Below, piece after piece: positions 44,742 to 55,014 of a stretch of 64,000 nucleotides of DNA. Origin of the DNA: an uncultured Collinsella sp. (GTDB taxonomy: Bacteria; Actinomycetota; Coriobacteriia; Coriobacteriales; Coriobacteriaceae); assembly GCA_900552145.1 (NCBI GenBank), contig URYW01000002.1, positions 1 to 64,000 on the forward strand. Direction: 5' to 3'. The notes under the pieces are model-generated. The model saw only the letters and a list, made by a program, of their open reading frames with translations. It had not been told where the DNA came from and did not search any database. A program made the position numbers and the translations under genes. Every line of letters begins with the position of its first letter. The stretch's first letter is position 1.

Positions 44742-44919
44742 TTTCATCCGGACTCTAACCGTTGGTACTGGGATCTCACCAGTTCAGCCGGTATGCGAAC
44801 CAACGCACACACGGGTCGCGGACTCATCGGCTCGGCCGCAGACACCTCGCCTGCGCCACGGCGCCCCTTTGGCACCGCCCGATTTACCGCCAGTGGGGAA
44901 TTCCACCCCGCCCTGAAAC
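44742..44919 (-). promoter_or_regulatory. FMN riboswitch (RFN element)
   Basis: On the minus strand: TTCAGGGCGGGGTGGAATTC, then CCCCACTGGCGGTAAATC, and after a variable P3 arm GAACTGGTGAGATCCCAGTA and CCAACGGTTAGAGTCCGGAT, ending with GAAAGAGG. These are the RFN core motifs in the right order. FMN should shut off the riboflavin uptake genes; the RFN end lies 15 bp before the ribU ATG, so control at translation initiation is likely (inference). Confidence 0.95.
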
Positions 44920-45115
44920 AGCAATTGCAAGTGTAGCACGAGCAATCGTTCGCGCAAGTATGCCAAGGGTAATTTGTGGCGGGGAAACGGAAGCGGGATG
45001 AAGATGCAGTATCCCATTTTCCGCAATCATCAATCCACCGACGTACCCAATGCTCCGCACCGCGCAGTAGTATGAAGGAGGTCACTGCGCAACCCGCGTA
45101 TGTCAGGAGAACAAA

Positions 45116-47053
45116 TTGGCAGCAAAACTTGATCTCGGGAAGGCTCTATCCCAAGCCGCCCAAGCCGCCGGTGAGATGGCAAAAGACGCATCGACGGCCA
45201 TCGAGTCCGCCGCCAAAGGCGCCACGAATGCAGCTGAAGGCGCGGGAAACGTTATCGTCGACACGGCCACCTCGGCATCCGAGGCCATCGGCAGCGCCAT
45301 GTGCTCGGTTGCGGAAGGTATGTCGAGTGCCGGCGAGCAAATTGCGTCGTCCGATGCAGGCAAAACGATTACAGGAGCCGCGAACACGGTAGGCGGAATT
45401 GCCATCGGTGCCGCCGTAAATCTGGCCCAGGGAGCATCGTCCCTTGCGTCCGACGCGGCGTCGACCGTGGAGGGCGGGATCAATGCCATCAAGGAGAACT
45501 CATTCTCCGCGCGACTCCGCAGGGCACGCATCAAAGGTTTCCGTGACGGAATCAAGCAGGGCGCCTACCTTGCGGGAGAGAAGCGACACAATTTCATCTA
45601 CGCATATGTGGCAACGCTCTGCTTCCTGATGCGCTGCGACGGTGACTTCTCCCAAGAGGAGCAGAAGTGGCTCGAGGAAGGTCTCGATTACCTCAAGCTG
45701 GACGGCGGCCTCCCAAATAACGTCAAGACGAAGGTGCAGGTTATCGCGGATGACGAGGGTTTGTCCTTCGACCAAGTCAAGGACTGTTTGGACAACGTTA
45801 GCATCGTGTCGCTGGACTCCATAGCCGAGCAGTTGCAAGTCGCCGCGGCGGCAGACGGTCAGGTGACAGAAGAAGAGGAGCATACCTGCAGGCTCTTTGC
45901 CGACTATATGGCGGCGAGGGTGGCATGCATGGCCGTTGACGAGAGCCGGGCCGAGCAGGCAGTCGAAAAGTCCGTCCGCGAGTATGGCGAGAAACTTCAG
46001 CACATCGACCGGGAGTTCAAGGAGCGGACGCGACTGCAGGATGCCGACGCGGCCTTCGTCGTAGCCGCAACCATGCTCCAAGTCGCCCGCATTCTTATCA
46101 TCAACTCACTGACGGAGGTCGAGTGTGCCGGAGCGGGCAACGTAAAAGAACATGCTCTGCACGACTTCCAAAGTCGTATCTTCTCTGGTTTCGATGACAG
46201 GATGCCACGGGAATCGAACCATCTGTTCGCCTCAAAACATCATATTCTTAATTCACGTGGAGTGCCCTACGACGCGACACGCTACGAGGCAGAAAACGTC
46301 GGACTCTTCAAGGGCGCAAACCACCGGTTCGCGACCCTCGGCCACGACCCAGTGCTCGGTCTCGTGTTCGGAACATCTAACATCATGACCAACAGCATCA
46401 CCTGCGTTAAAGACACCAATGTTTTTGGTATTGGTGCACGAATTCCCGCAACCTACTCGGTCTCCTATGACGCCTTTGGGAAAAATCCACAGATTGGGGC
46501 GCCCGCTGGGACTGTAGAGATGCTGGTTACGGCGGGAAGACGCGTCGTGAGCGAGCCGGATGCCGCCGCGGCTGCTCTAATCAAGCAGCTGATCCACATC
46601 GGCACAGACCTGTACACGCCGTGCGGGATACAGATTCCATTCGCCAATCTCATCCTCGACAAAACACATACCGAGGCGCTTACCAAATACGTCAGCACCG
46701 GCGATGTGCTGAAGGTCGACGCGCAGGCAGGCATGGCCGCTCTTATCAACTGGTTGATAGCAGCACTTCACGGGTGCTCGTTGATATTCAAGGACGACGG
46801 ATCAGATTACTGCACCGAGATGTTCCAAGCACGTACCAAGAAAATCATCCTCATGTCCGATACCATCGCAACTTCAAGCAGCATCATACGGGCGCTAATC
46901 AAAGAGAATCCCAAGTGCCTCGACCTCGGAGGCGCAGCGATACTCATCTACCGACTATTCTCGGACGTGCGTTTCATTGCCAAGCTCAAAGAAGAGTACG
47001 TGCAATCGGAGCTCAATAAAATCTACGACGAGCGAGCAAGAGGGCTGCTCTGA
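45116..47053 (+). CDS. Uncharacterised TerB-like protein with long helical N-terminus
   Basis: 645 aa. TTG start, with AGGAG six bases upstream, giving MAAKLDLGK. Residues 1-125 are an Ala/Ser/Gly-rich helical stretch with repeated short periods (AAQAAGEMAKDAST, AAKGATNAAEGAGN), no signal peptide. Residues ~130-300 fit a TerB-like helical fold with its two acidic motifs (MRCDGDFSQEE, AAADGQVTEEEE). Residues ~345-640 are a domain I do not recognise: HHILNSRGVPYD, LGHDPVLGLVFGTSNIMTN, and near the end LDLGGAAILIYRLFSDVRFI. It stands alone on the plus strand between two unrelated minus-strand operons. A membrane-associated stress or defence role is only a guess. Confidence 0.6.
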   Translation: MAAKLDLGKALSQAAQAAGEMAKDASTAIESAAKGATNAAEGAGNVIVDTATSASEAIGSAMCSVAEGMSSAGEQIASSDAGKTITGAANTVGGIAIGAAVNLAQGASSLASDAASTVEGGINAIKENSFSARLRRARIKGFRDGIKQGAYLAGEKRHNFIYAYVATLCFLMRCDGDFSQEEQKWLEEGLDYLKLDGGLPNNVKTKVQVIADDEGLSFDQVKDCLDNVSIVSLDSIAEQLQVAAAADGQVTEEEEHTCRLFADYMAARVACMAVDESRAEQAVEKSVREYGEKLQHIDREFKERTRLQDADAAFVVAATMLQVARILIINSLTEVECAGAGNVKEHALHDFQSRIFSGFDDRMPRESNHLFASKHHILNSRGVPYDATRYEAENVGLFKGANHRFATLGHDPVLGLVFGTSNIMTNSITCVKDTNVFGIGARIPATYSVSYDAFGKNPQIGAPAGTVEMLVTAGRRVVSEPDAAAAALIKQLIHIGTDLYTPCGIQIPFANLILDKTHTEALTKYVSTGDVLKVDAQAGMAALINWLIAALHGCSLIFKDDGSDYCTEMFQARTKKIILMSDTIATSSSIIRALIKENPKCLDLGGAAILIYRLFSDVRFIAKLKEEYVQSELNKIYDERARGLL

Positions 47054-47126
47054 TTCCTCGGCGCCTTTCCTCTTACATCACCATTCAAACAAAGCGGAAA
47101 GCGCCTCATTAAATAAAGACATCAAC

Positions 47127-47177
47127 ACAAAAAGGACCCCTTGTCCGCGGCTCCAAAGGAGCAGGATAAGGGGTCCC
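47127..47177 (-). terminator. groEL terminator
   Basis: GGACCCCTT(ATCC)TGCTCC against GGAGC(CGC)GGACAAGGGGTCC, with a minus-strand tail of TTTTTGTG. It lies ~80 bp behind the groEL stop. Confidence 0.85.
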
Positions 47178-47256
47178 AATCTAACCGAGGACGTTCCGGA
47201 GAGAAGCCCCCGTCCCGCCCCCGGATTCCCGGTGGGAGTTCTAGACCTTGTCGGCC

Positions 47257-48972
<1,716 letters not shown>

Positions 48973-48990
48973 TCAGAGATTCTGACGAGA

Positions 48991-49284
48991 CTAGGCCTCG
49001 ACGACAGCGTAGATGTCGTCGGCGCGCATCAGCAGATACTTCTCGCCGTCGACCTTGACCTCGTTGCCACCGAACTTACCGTAGATGACAACGTCGCCAA
49101 CCTTGACGTCCATGGGGATGCGCTCACCCTTGTCGTTGACCTTGCCGGCGCCCACGGCAACGATGGTGCCGCGCTGCGGCTTCTCCTGAGCGTTGCTGGC
49201 GATGTACAGACCAGAAGCGGTCTTCTGCTCGGCCTCGTCGGGCTTGACCAGAACACGATCTGCAAGCGGCTTCAAAGACGACAT
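48991..49284 (-). CDS. groES: Co-chaperonin GroES
   Basis: 97 aa. LKPLADRVLVKPDEAEQKT, the mobile loop ASGLYIASNAQEKPQ, and GDVVIYGKFGGNEVKVDGEKY are typical. AGGAGG upstream of the ATG. Upstream I see neither a CIRCE inverted repeat nor a HAIR box. Starting ~137 bp further up there is a large palindromic element instead. Confidence 0.96.
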   Translation of the reverse strand: MSSLKPLADRVLVKPDEAEQKTASGLYIASNAQEKPQRGTIVAVGAGKVNDKGERIPMDVKVGDVVIYGKFGGNEVKVDGEKYLLMRADDIYAVVEA

Positions 49285-49421
49285 GCTTGTCTCCTCCTTT
49301 TTGGGCCGCGCGGTTATACCACGCGAATTAACCCTTTTTGTTTGCGTACGCGTTGAATGGTACCCACGAATGGCGGGTTATACAACACGGAGTCAAAAAA
49401 TCTTATTTTTTGGCACTTAGA

Positions 49422-49632
49422 TTTTCTGAATGCCGGGGGATAACTTAGCGATGCCTCCCGTGTGGCTCCGGAGGGGCGGGGCGTAAGGTTTCCTGCTCGG
49501 GCAGTCCTGCTCGCACGAAGGCCACATTAAGTGGCCTTCGGCTCGTGCGGAACTCGCGATAAACCTTATGCCCCGCCCCTCCGGAGCCACACGGGAGGCA
49601 GGCTAACTAATTCGGGCCCGACATTCAGAAAA
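49422..49632. repeat. 211-bp nested palindrome (40-bp internal arms, 16-bp outer arms)
   Basis: Outer arms: TTTTCTGAATGCCGGG at 49422-49437 and its complement at 49617-49632 (one mismatch). Inner arms: 49452-49491 and 49561-49600, 39 of 40 positions complementary, starting TGCCTCCCGTGTGGCTCCGG. Central hairpin: CGAAGGCCAC (49516-49525) with GTGGCCTTCG (49531-49540). No reading frame, no T tail. Upstream of groES on its strand. Confidence 0.85.
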
Positions 49633-50204
49633 GTCAGTGCAGCAAAATGGCGATGCGGATAGGAACGTGGGTATGGTTTTCGCTACGCGCACGGGTCCCC
49701 TGGGAAGCACCGTGCATTTTTGGGAGTATTCAGCAAGCCAGGACGGCTGCATACGCGCCGGACATACCTTATTGGTCCCAAGAACGCCTTCAGCGGGCGG
49801 TTTTGGTCGGTGGGCAGACCCCGTTGGGACAAATGGGCGTACTTCGCGCCGTACCGGAGCCCAAAATGACGTCAATCTCCGCAACGTTACTCAGCCGCAG
49901 CGGCACCGGCAGAGCTCGTGGTGCTGAATACTCCGTTTTTTGCACGGCACGGGCGGGGGTACATCAGGATCAGGAAGAACATCCCAGCCTTTTTATGCAA
50001 TCTGTAATGGGAAGTATGCAAAACACTAAGAGTCAGCATTGCTGATGTCCAAATTGAGCGCACGAGACAGCAGCACCTCAACCCCGCGCCCAAATCCAAC
50101 AGAGCGGGGACGCTCCTAACGAACCCCCATCGGCAAACAAATGCGGCTCGAGCGCCATCCCAAAATAGACTGCCCGAGCCGCGTTTAACGGTGCGGTATG
50201 AACG
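49633..50204. other. Gene-free spacer with a second distant inverted repeat
   Basis: No frame here has a convincing start, ribosome site or family match. It contains GTGCATTTTTGGGAGTATTC at 49712 and its near complement ending at 49945 (see next entry). It ends behind the amidohydrolase stop; CCCGAGCCGCGTTTAACGG near 50172 may be part of that gene's 3' end signal. Nothing else is visible. Confidence 0.5.
49712..49945. repeat. Inverted repeat, ~24-bp arms 186 bp apart
   Basis: Arms at 49712-49735 and 49922-49945 share GTGCA...GGAGTATTCAGCA in opposite orientation, with a run of T/A changes between the two blocks. Lies next to the nested palindrome, so the 49.4-49.95 kb stretch may be a nest of small mobile repeats. 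Confidence 0.6.
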
Positions 50205-51842
50205 TCAGCGCTCGTAAATCAAGTTGCCTGCCAGGTAGGTGGCCTGAACCTTGGTGGCTTGGAGCTCTTGGGGGTCAACGGCGAGCGGGTTTTGGTCCAG
50301 GACTACCAGGTCGGCATACTTGCCCGGCTCCAAGCTGCCGAGGTTTTGCTCGTCGCCCGCTGCATAGGCGCTGCCCAGGGTGTAGTTGCGCAGGGCCGTT
50401 GCTGCATCGATGCGCTCGCTCGGCAACCAGCCGCCCTCGGGCCAGTGGCTTTTGGGGTCCTGGCGCGTGATAGCCGTGTAGAGCACGTTCATGCTGGTAA
50501 CGGGCGTGATAGGGCTGTCAGTACCGAAGGCTTGGCGAATGCCGCGCTGCTTATAGGTCGCAAACGGCCACATGATGCGGCTGCGCTCCAAGCCCAGATC
50601 GCGCTCCGGTCCACCCGGGTCGAGCGTAATGTGGCAGGGCTGGCTCGAAGCAACCACGTTGAGTTTGCGTAGGCGGTCGATGTCCTCGGGCAGAAGGTTC
50701 TCCAGGTGCTCGAGCGTATTATGGCCGCGCTGGGGCAGGCCGTACAGGTCGGCGGCCTCCTCGAAGATATCCAGCGCGGCATGAATCGCACCGTCACCAA
50801 TGACGTGGATGCGCACGGTGTGGCCTCGCTCCGCGGCCGCCAGAACCAGCTTGCGCATGCGCTCAGCCGGGACCGTCAGACGGCCCTGGTCGCCCGGGAA
50901 GCGCGGATTGGTATAGGGCTCGGTGAGATATGCCGTGTGTTCGCTCGACACGCCGTCGAAGAACTGCTTAAAACCCGGCGCCGAAAGCAGTGCGTTGTTC
51001 GCGTAACGTACCTGCAGCTCTTCTAGACGCGACTGGTCATCCAGCAGCGTGGGGAACAGATGGGCACGAATGCCCAGCTTGCCGGCCGTCTGCAGTTTGT
51101 CGTAGACATCGTCGCGGATAAAATCGCAGCCCGGCATGGGCATGAGCGACATATCGCAGATCGAGGTGATACCCTGCTCGGCCATGCGCCTCATTTGATC
51201 GGCGTAGGCGCTTGCGATGCGATCTTCGCCCAGCCACTCAAGGCAGCGCGGCAACAGCTGCATGGCAGCCGCTTCGTGCGCAATGCCCGTGAGCTCGCCG
51301 TTTGCGTCCTTGTCGTAGCTGCCGCCCGCCGGTGGCTCGCTGTCGCGCGTGACGCCGAGTGCATCGAGTGCGCGGCTGTTGAGCCACAGCGTGTGGCCGT
51401 CGCCCGAGTACATGACGCAGGGACGATCGGGGAATGCTGCATCGAGCGACGCCTTGGTAGGATGCTCGGGCGGGTCCCAACGGTAGTCGCGCCAGCCCTG
51501 CGTTACAACCCAAGCGTCGTCGGGCAGGTCCTGGGAAAACTCGAGCGCATGTTGCACCAGCGCCGCCTCGGACGTGCCCATGTCCATGAGCATGTACGGC
51601 GAGGAACCGACCGAGGTATGGAAGAAGTGCAGATGAGCGTCATGGAAACCGGGGCAGACAAACTGCTCGCCGTAGTCGATAACCAGCGTGGCGGCGGGAG
51701 CGGCGGCGATCACGTCATCGGGCGCACCGGCTGCGACGATACGGTCGCCTGCGATGGCGATCGCCAACTCGCGGGCGGTATCGATGCCGTCTTGGGCGGT
51801 AAAAACGTTCTTGGAGCGGATGATCCGATCGATATGTTGCAT
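50205..51842 (-). CDS. Amidohydrolase family 3 protein (YtcJ-like)
   Basis: 545 aa from MQHIDRIIRSKNVF, with GGGG six bases upstream; in-frame ATGs 2 and 4 codons earlier are alternatives. The open frame runs far upstream across the divergent M20 gene and is not coding there. Metal-dependent TIM-barrel hydrolase: CPGFHDAHLHF carries the first metal His pair, GHTVRIHVIGDGAIHAALD and GHNTLEHLENL later His ligands, and FGTDSPITP the Asp. The C-terminal LEPGKYADLVVLDQNPLAV is the composite-domain end typical of the group. The substrate is unknown; such genes are often exoenzyme-like amidases. Divergent from the M20 peptidase gene. Confidence 0.85.
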   Translation of the reverse strand: MQHIDRIIRSKNVFTAQDGIDTARELAIAIAGDRIVAAGAPDDVIAAAPAATLVIDYGEQFVCPGFHDAHLHFFHTSVGSSPYMLMDMGTSEAALVQHALEFSQDLPDDAWVVTQGWRDYRWDPPEHPTKASLDAAFPDRPCVMYSGDGHTLWLNSRALDALGVTRDSEPPAGGSYDKDANGELTGIAHEAAAMQLLPRCLEWLGEDRIASAYADQMRRMAEQGITSICDMSLMPMPGCDFIRDDVYDKLQTAGKLGIRAHLFPTLLDDQSRLEELQVRYANNALLSAPGFKQFFDGVSSEHTAYLTEPYTNPRFPGDQGRLTVPAERMRKLVLAAAERGHTVRIHVIGDGAIHAALDIFEEAADLYGLPQRGHNTLEHLENLLPEDIDRLRKLNVVASSQPCHITLDPGGPERDLGLERSRIMWPFATYKQRGIRQAFGTDSPITPVTSMNVLYTAITRQDPKSHWPEGGWLPSERIDAATALRNYTLGSAYAAGDEQNLGSLEPGKYADLVVLDQNPLAVDPQELQATKVQATYLAGNLIYER

Positions 51843-52010
51843 GGGCATCCCCATCTCTGGCAGGAAATTCAACACCCCCGAGTGTACTCCCCCGCCCTTG
51901 CAACAAAACCCCAAGCGGCAAACGGCAACTTTACCAGCCCTAGCGGCAGGTGGCATACTGGAGAGAGCCTGTACGATTTTGCGATCAACCCAGCAAGGAG
52001 CAAATCGACC

Positions 52011-53474
52011 ATGACGAAGACCAAGGCACAGCAGATTATGGCGGCAACCGAGGTTCGCGCGGCAGACGACGTCACCGCGGCCATCCAAGATATCGCCGCC
52101 GAGTTTGAGCCCTACATCATTAAGCAGCGCCGGCACTTCCATAAGCACCCGGAGCTGAGCCTCGTCGAAGAGCGTACGACTTCTGACATCGCCAACCAGC
52201 TCGACGCCATGAATATCCCCTACGAGCGCCCCCTTAAGACGGGCTTGGTGGCGACCCTTCGCGGCACCGCGCCCGACGCCTATCGCGAAGACGGCACGCC
52301 GCGCCGCCGCATCCTGCTGCGCGCGGATATCGATGCCCTGCCCGTCACCGAGCAGACCGGCGAGGAGTTCGCCAGCGTCAACGAGGGCTGCATGCACGCC
52401 TGCGGCCACGACTGCCATATCGCCATGATGCTCGGCACGCTGCAGATCCTGCGTCATATGACTGACGACATCCACGGCGAGGTCCGCATCGTCTTCCAAC
52501 CCAGCGAGGAAAACGGCCAGGGCGCCAAACTCATGATCGGCACGGGCGTGCTCGACGGCGTCGATGGCGCCTACGCCGCGCATATCTGGAGCGAGGTCGA
52601 CGCCGGCACCGTAAGCTGCGAGCCTGGCCCGCGCATGGCCAATACCGACTGGTTCCGCATCGATGTCCGCGGTACCTCGTGCCATGGCGCTATGCCCCAG
52701 CGCGGCCACGACGCTGTCATGGTTGCCGCCGAGATCGTCAACGCCCTGCAGACCATCGTCTCGCGCGAAATCAGCCCCTACGAGCCGGCCGTCATCACCG
52801 TTGGCGAGTTGCATGGCGGCACCGCGCGCAACGTTATCGCCGGCACGGCCTACCTCGCCGGTACGGTGCGCACCTACGGGGATTCGACCCACGAGGAAAT
52901 GCCGGAGCTTATGCGCCGCATCGTGGAGCATACCGCGGCCGCCTTGGGCGCCGAGGCAGAGCTCACCGACTACACCATCGCCAACTACAAGGTCGAAAAC
53001 GACGCGGGCTCGAGTGAGCGCTGCCGCCAGGCTGTAATCAAGTGCCTGGGCCCCACCGGTCAAGGTCATTACCGTGGCACGCTTTCGGGCGAGGATTTTT
53101 CGGAGTACCTGCGCCGCGTGCCGGGCGTGCTCGCCTTTGTAGGTACGCGCAACCCCAAGATTGGCGCCACGTACGCCCAACATTCTTGCTTCTACAAGAT
53201 CGACGAGACCGTGCTGGCAAAGGGCTCCATGGTGGCCGCCCAGTATGCTATCGACTTTTTGGCCGAGCCCACGCAAGAGGAGCTCGACGGCCCCGCGATT
53301 ACCGCGGTCGCCGAAACCAACCCCGATCTGGCCGCCAAGCTACGCTCTGCCAAGGTGACGACCGCCGAGGCTCGTGACGCCATCCATGATGCCCGCACGG
53401 CTCGCCATGCCGCAATCAAGGGCATCCACGAAGCTCGTGCCGCCGCTCGTCACGAGGAGAAGCACGGCGAGTAG
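52011..53474 (+). CDS. M20D amidohydrolase (hippurate / N-acyl-amino-acid hydrolase type)
   Basis: 487 aa from MTKTKAQQIMAATEV, with AAGGAG ~10 bases upstream. RRHFHKHPELSLVEERT is the N-terminal M20D motif; RADIDALPV, MHACGHDCHIAMMLG (metal Cys/His), FQPSEENGQGA (catalytic Glu pair) and GTLSGEDFSEYLR are typical. A ~70-residue Lys/Ala/His-rich C-terminal extension after YAIDFLAEP is unusual. It would cleave an N-acyl group from an amino acid; substrate not readable. The divergent amidohydrolase across a 170-bp promoter region suggests a shared role in scavenging amides. Confidence 0.88.
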   Translation: MTKTKAQQIMAATEVRAADDVTAAIQDIAAEFEPYIIKQRRHFHKHPELSLVEERTTSDIANQLDAMNIPYERPLKTGLVATLRGTAPDAYREDGTPRRRILLRADIDALPVTEQTGEEFASVNEGCMHACGHDCHIAMMLGTLQILRHMTDDIHGEVRIVFQPSEENGQGAKLMIGTGVLDGVDGAYAAHIWSEVDAGTVSCEPGPRMANTDWFRIDVRGTSCHGAMPQRGHDAVMVAAEIVNALQTIVSREISPYEPAVITVGELHGGTARNVIAGTAYLAGTVRTYGDSTHEEMPELMRRIVEHTAAALGAEAELTDYTIANYKVENDAGSSERCRQAVIKCLGPTGQGHYRGTLSGEDFSEYLRRVPGVLAFVGTRNPKIGATYAQHSCFYKIDETVLAKGSMVAAQYAIDFLAEPTQEELDGPAITAVAETNPDLAAKLRSAKVTTAEARDAIHDARTARHAAIKGIHEARAAARHEEKHGE

Positions 53475-53510
53475 TCGTCACGCCCATCCATAGCAGCCTG
53501 GCTAAAGCAA

Positions 53511-53548
53511 AGCGGGGGCGGACGTTCATCGACACGTCCGCCCCCGCT
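53511..53548 (+). terminator. Terminator behind the M20 gene
   Basis: AGCGGGGGCGGACGT and ACGTCCGCCCCCGCT, 15-bp perfect stem with an 8-nt loop; tail CATTTATC. Confidence 0.8.
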
Positions 53549-53569
53549 CATTTATCAAGCGCTATTTTT

Positions 53570-53596
53570 ACCATTTCTACCCCGTCCCCAAATGGT
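53570..53596 (-). repeat. REP-like hairpin behind the zinc-ribbon gene
   Basis: ACCATTT and AAATGGT stem with loop containing GGGGACGGGGTAG on the minus strand, 11 bp behind the stop codon. Same design as the GGGACAGG hairpins but with ACGGGG instead of ACAGGT. Confidence 0.55.
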
Positions 53597-53607
53597 AGGC
53601 GGCAGGT

Positions 53608-54864
53608 CTACTCGTCCTGAGGGTCCTCGTCGGAGCTTGACTCGGACGCCGGCTCAGGTGCAGGTGCCGGTTCAGGCTCAGGCACAGGTGCTGACTCAGG
53701 CTCAGGCACCTGCTCGGGTGCAGGCTCGGGTGCAGGCGCGGGTGCGACATCCGGAGCGCTGTAACCCGAAGGAGCGAACTTCTTCTCGAAGGGCAATACA
53801 AAAGTCAGGACGTCGTCCTTGTCCTCGTCGGCCCACTCACTTGCATAACGTGCAGCCCAATAGCCAACGGCACGGTGCTTGAGCATCTTGCCAAAGACCG
53901 TTAGAAATACGGTGACGAAAGCGACCAGCACCAGGAACAGCACGAGTGTGATGCCACCGCCGGTAACAATCGCCTCGATACCCGTAGGACGATAGTAGTA
54001 GCTATACATACCGACAGAGGCAATGGCGCCAAAGACGACCGTCAAGATCCATGTGACAACGTTGGCGACCAAGCCCGTCAAAAACTCGGGAAGGAACGAA
54101 GCGCAGAACAGCTTGGTCTTATTGTTCTTAAAGGCCGTCCAAACCTTATCGAGCGAAAACGCGCTCTCGACGCGACCGGTCACCGCAAAATGCATCACGG
54201 CAATGTCGGCGAACATCTTAAAGAAGACCCCCAGGACCGCCGTGGCAATCATAGCCAGAACGAGCAAGCCAAGCGAGCCAAACAACGCAGCCTCGATCGC
54301 ATAAGAGCCGTAATAAGAATACGAGCCCGCAGCGCCAATTACCACGCCCTCCACCAGCGAAAGCACTACACCGATCACGGGAATGGCAGCGATAACCTCG
54401 AGCACGACCGAGATAACGCTCGAAAAGACTCCGAGACCAAACGACGTGGAACGCATCAACGGACGCTCCATGCCGTCATCGATCTTAAGCGACAGATCGC
54501 GACCCCACTCGATGCCAAAGCCCGAACCGCACACGCTCGCCACGTAGGCGACCAAAAAGCCGATGGCAGCTGCAATACCGCCGATAACGGGGATGAACAG
54601 CACGAGTACCGACACGACACAGATAAGCGCCGGCAAAAAAGCAATTTGGCACACGCGCTGCAGCACGCCCGGAGTCTTGGTCATATCCTCAAACGCCTGA
54701 GCCACACAGCCCTTGAGCGCGTTCGTGGGAGGCTGAGGGACAAATTGCTGAGGCTGAGGCTGACCCTGAGGGGCGGAAGCTGCAGCACCAGCATTAGGGG
54801 CACCGCACACGCCGCAGAACTTGTCGTTATCGCCCATAGGAGCGCCACACTGCGAACAGAACAT
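53608..54864 (-). CDS. Zinc-ribbon DUF4013-like membrane protein
   Basis: 418 aa from MFCSQCGAPMG; an ATG three codons earlier is too close to the AAGGG site. The N-terminal zinc ribbon has two CxxC pairs (CSQC, CGVC). A Gln/Pro linker follows, then six to eight membrane segments in the DUF4013 style (FLPALICVVSVLVLFIPVIGGIAAA and repeats). The C-terminal ~45 residues are a Pro-Glu-Ala repeat (PEPAPEQVPEPE and similar). Function unknown; the fold is shared with proteins of unknown envelope or regulatory role. Stands alone. Confidence 0.7.
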   Translation of the reverse strand: MFCSQCGAPMGDNDKFCGVCGAPNAGAAASAPQGQPQPQQFVPQPPTNALKGCVAQAFEDMTKTPGVLQRVCQIAFLPALICVVSVLVLFIPVIGGIAAAIGFLVAYVASVCGSGFGIEWGRDLSLKIDDGMERPLMRSTSFGLGVFSSVISVVLEVIAAIPVIGVVLSLVEGVVIGAAGSYSYYGSYAIEAALFGSLGLLVLAMIATAVLGVFFKMFADIAVMHFAVTGRVESAFSLDKVWTAFKNNKTKLFCASFLPEFLTGLVANVVTWILTVVFGAIASVGMYSYYYRPTGIEAIVTGGGITLVLFLVLVAFVTVFLTVFGKMLKHRAVGYWAARYASEWADEDKDDVLTFVLPFEKKFAPSGYSAPDVAPAPAPEPAPEQVPEPESAPVPEPEPAPAPEPASESSSDEDPQDE

Positions 54865-55014
54865 CGAAATCATCCCTTCGTATCTAGAGCGAATCACCTG
54901 GATCGCAAACGATGTCTTTGGCATCATTATCACCCAATGTGAGGACAAATACTCTTAGATGACGTATTTGCAACGCGCGAGGCGCTTTTCGATTGTTTGA
55001 TGGGTGTGTCCGCG

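Noticed and set aside
49603..50045. Several 93-132-aa open frames in the gene-free 49.6-50.0 kb region
   Set aside because: They lie on both strands over the same bases, lack ribosome sites, show no domain pattern and overlap inverted repeats.
51060..52010. N-terminal extension of the M20 gene to an 804-aa frame
   Set aside because: It is antisense to the amidohydrolase; the M20 family start and ribosome site fit the ATG at 52011.
51843..53276. N-terminal extension of the minus-strand amidohydrolase to a 1023-aa frame
   Set aside because: The extension is exactly antisense to the M20 gene, has no domain features, and the family's N-terminus (beta strands before the HxH motif) begins near 51842.
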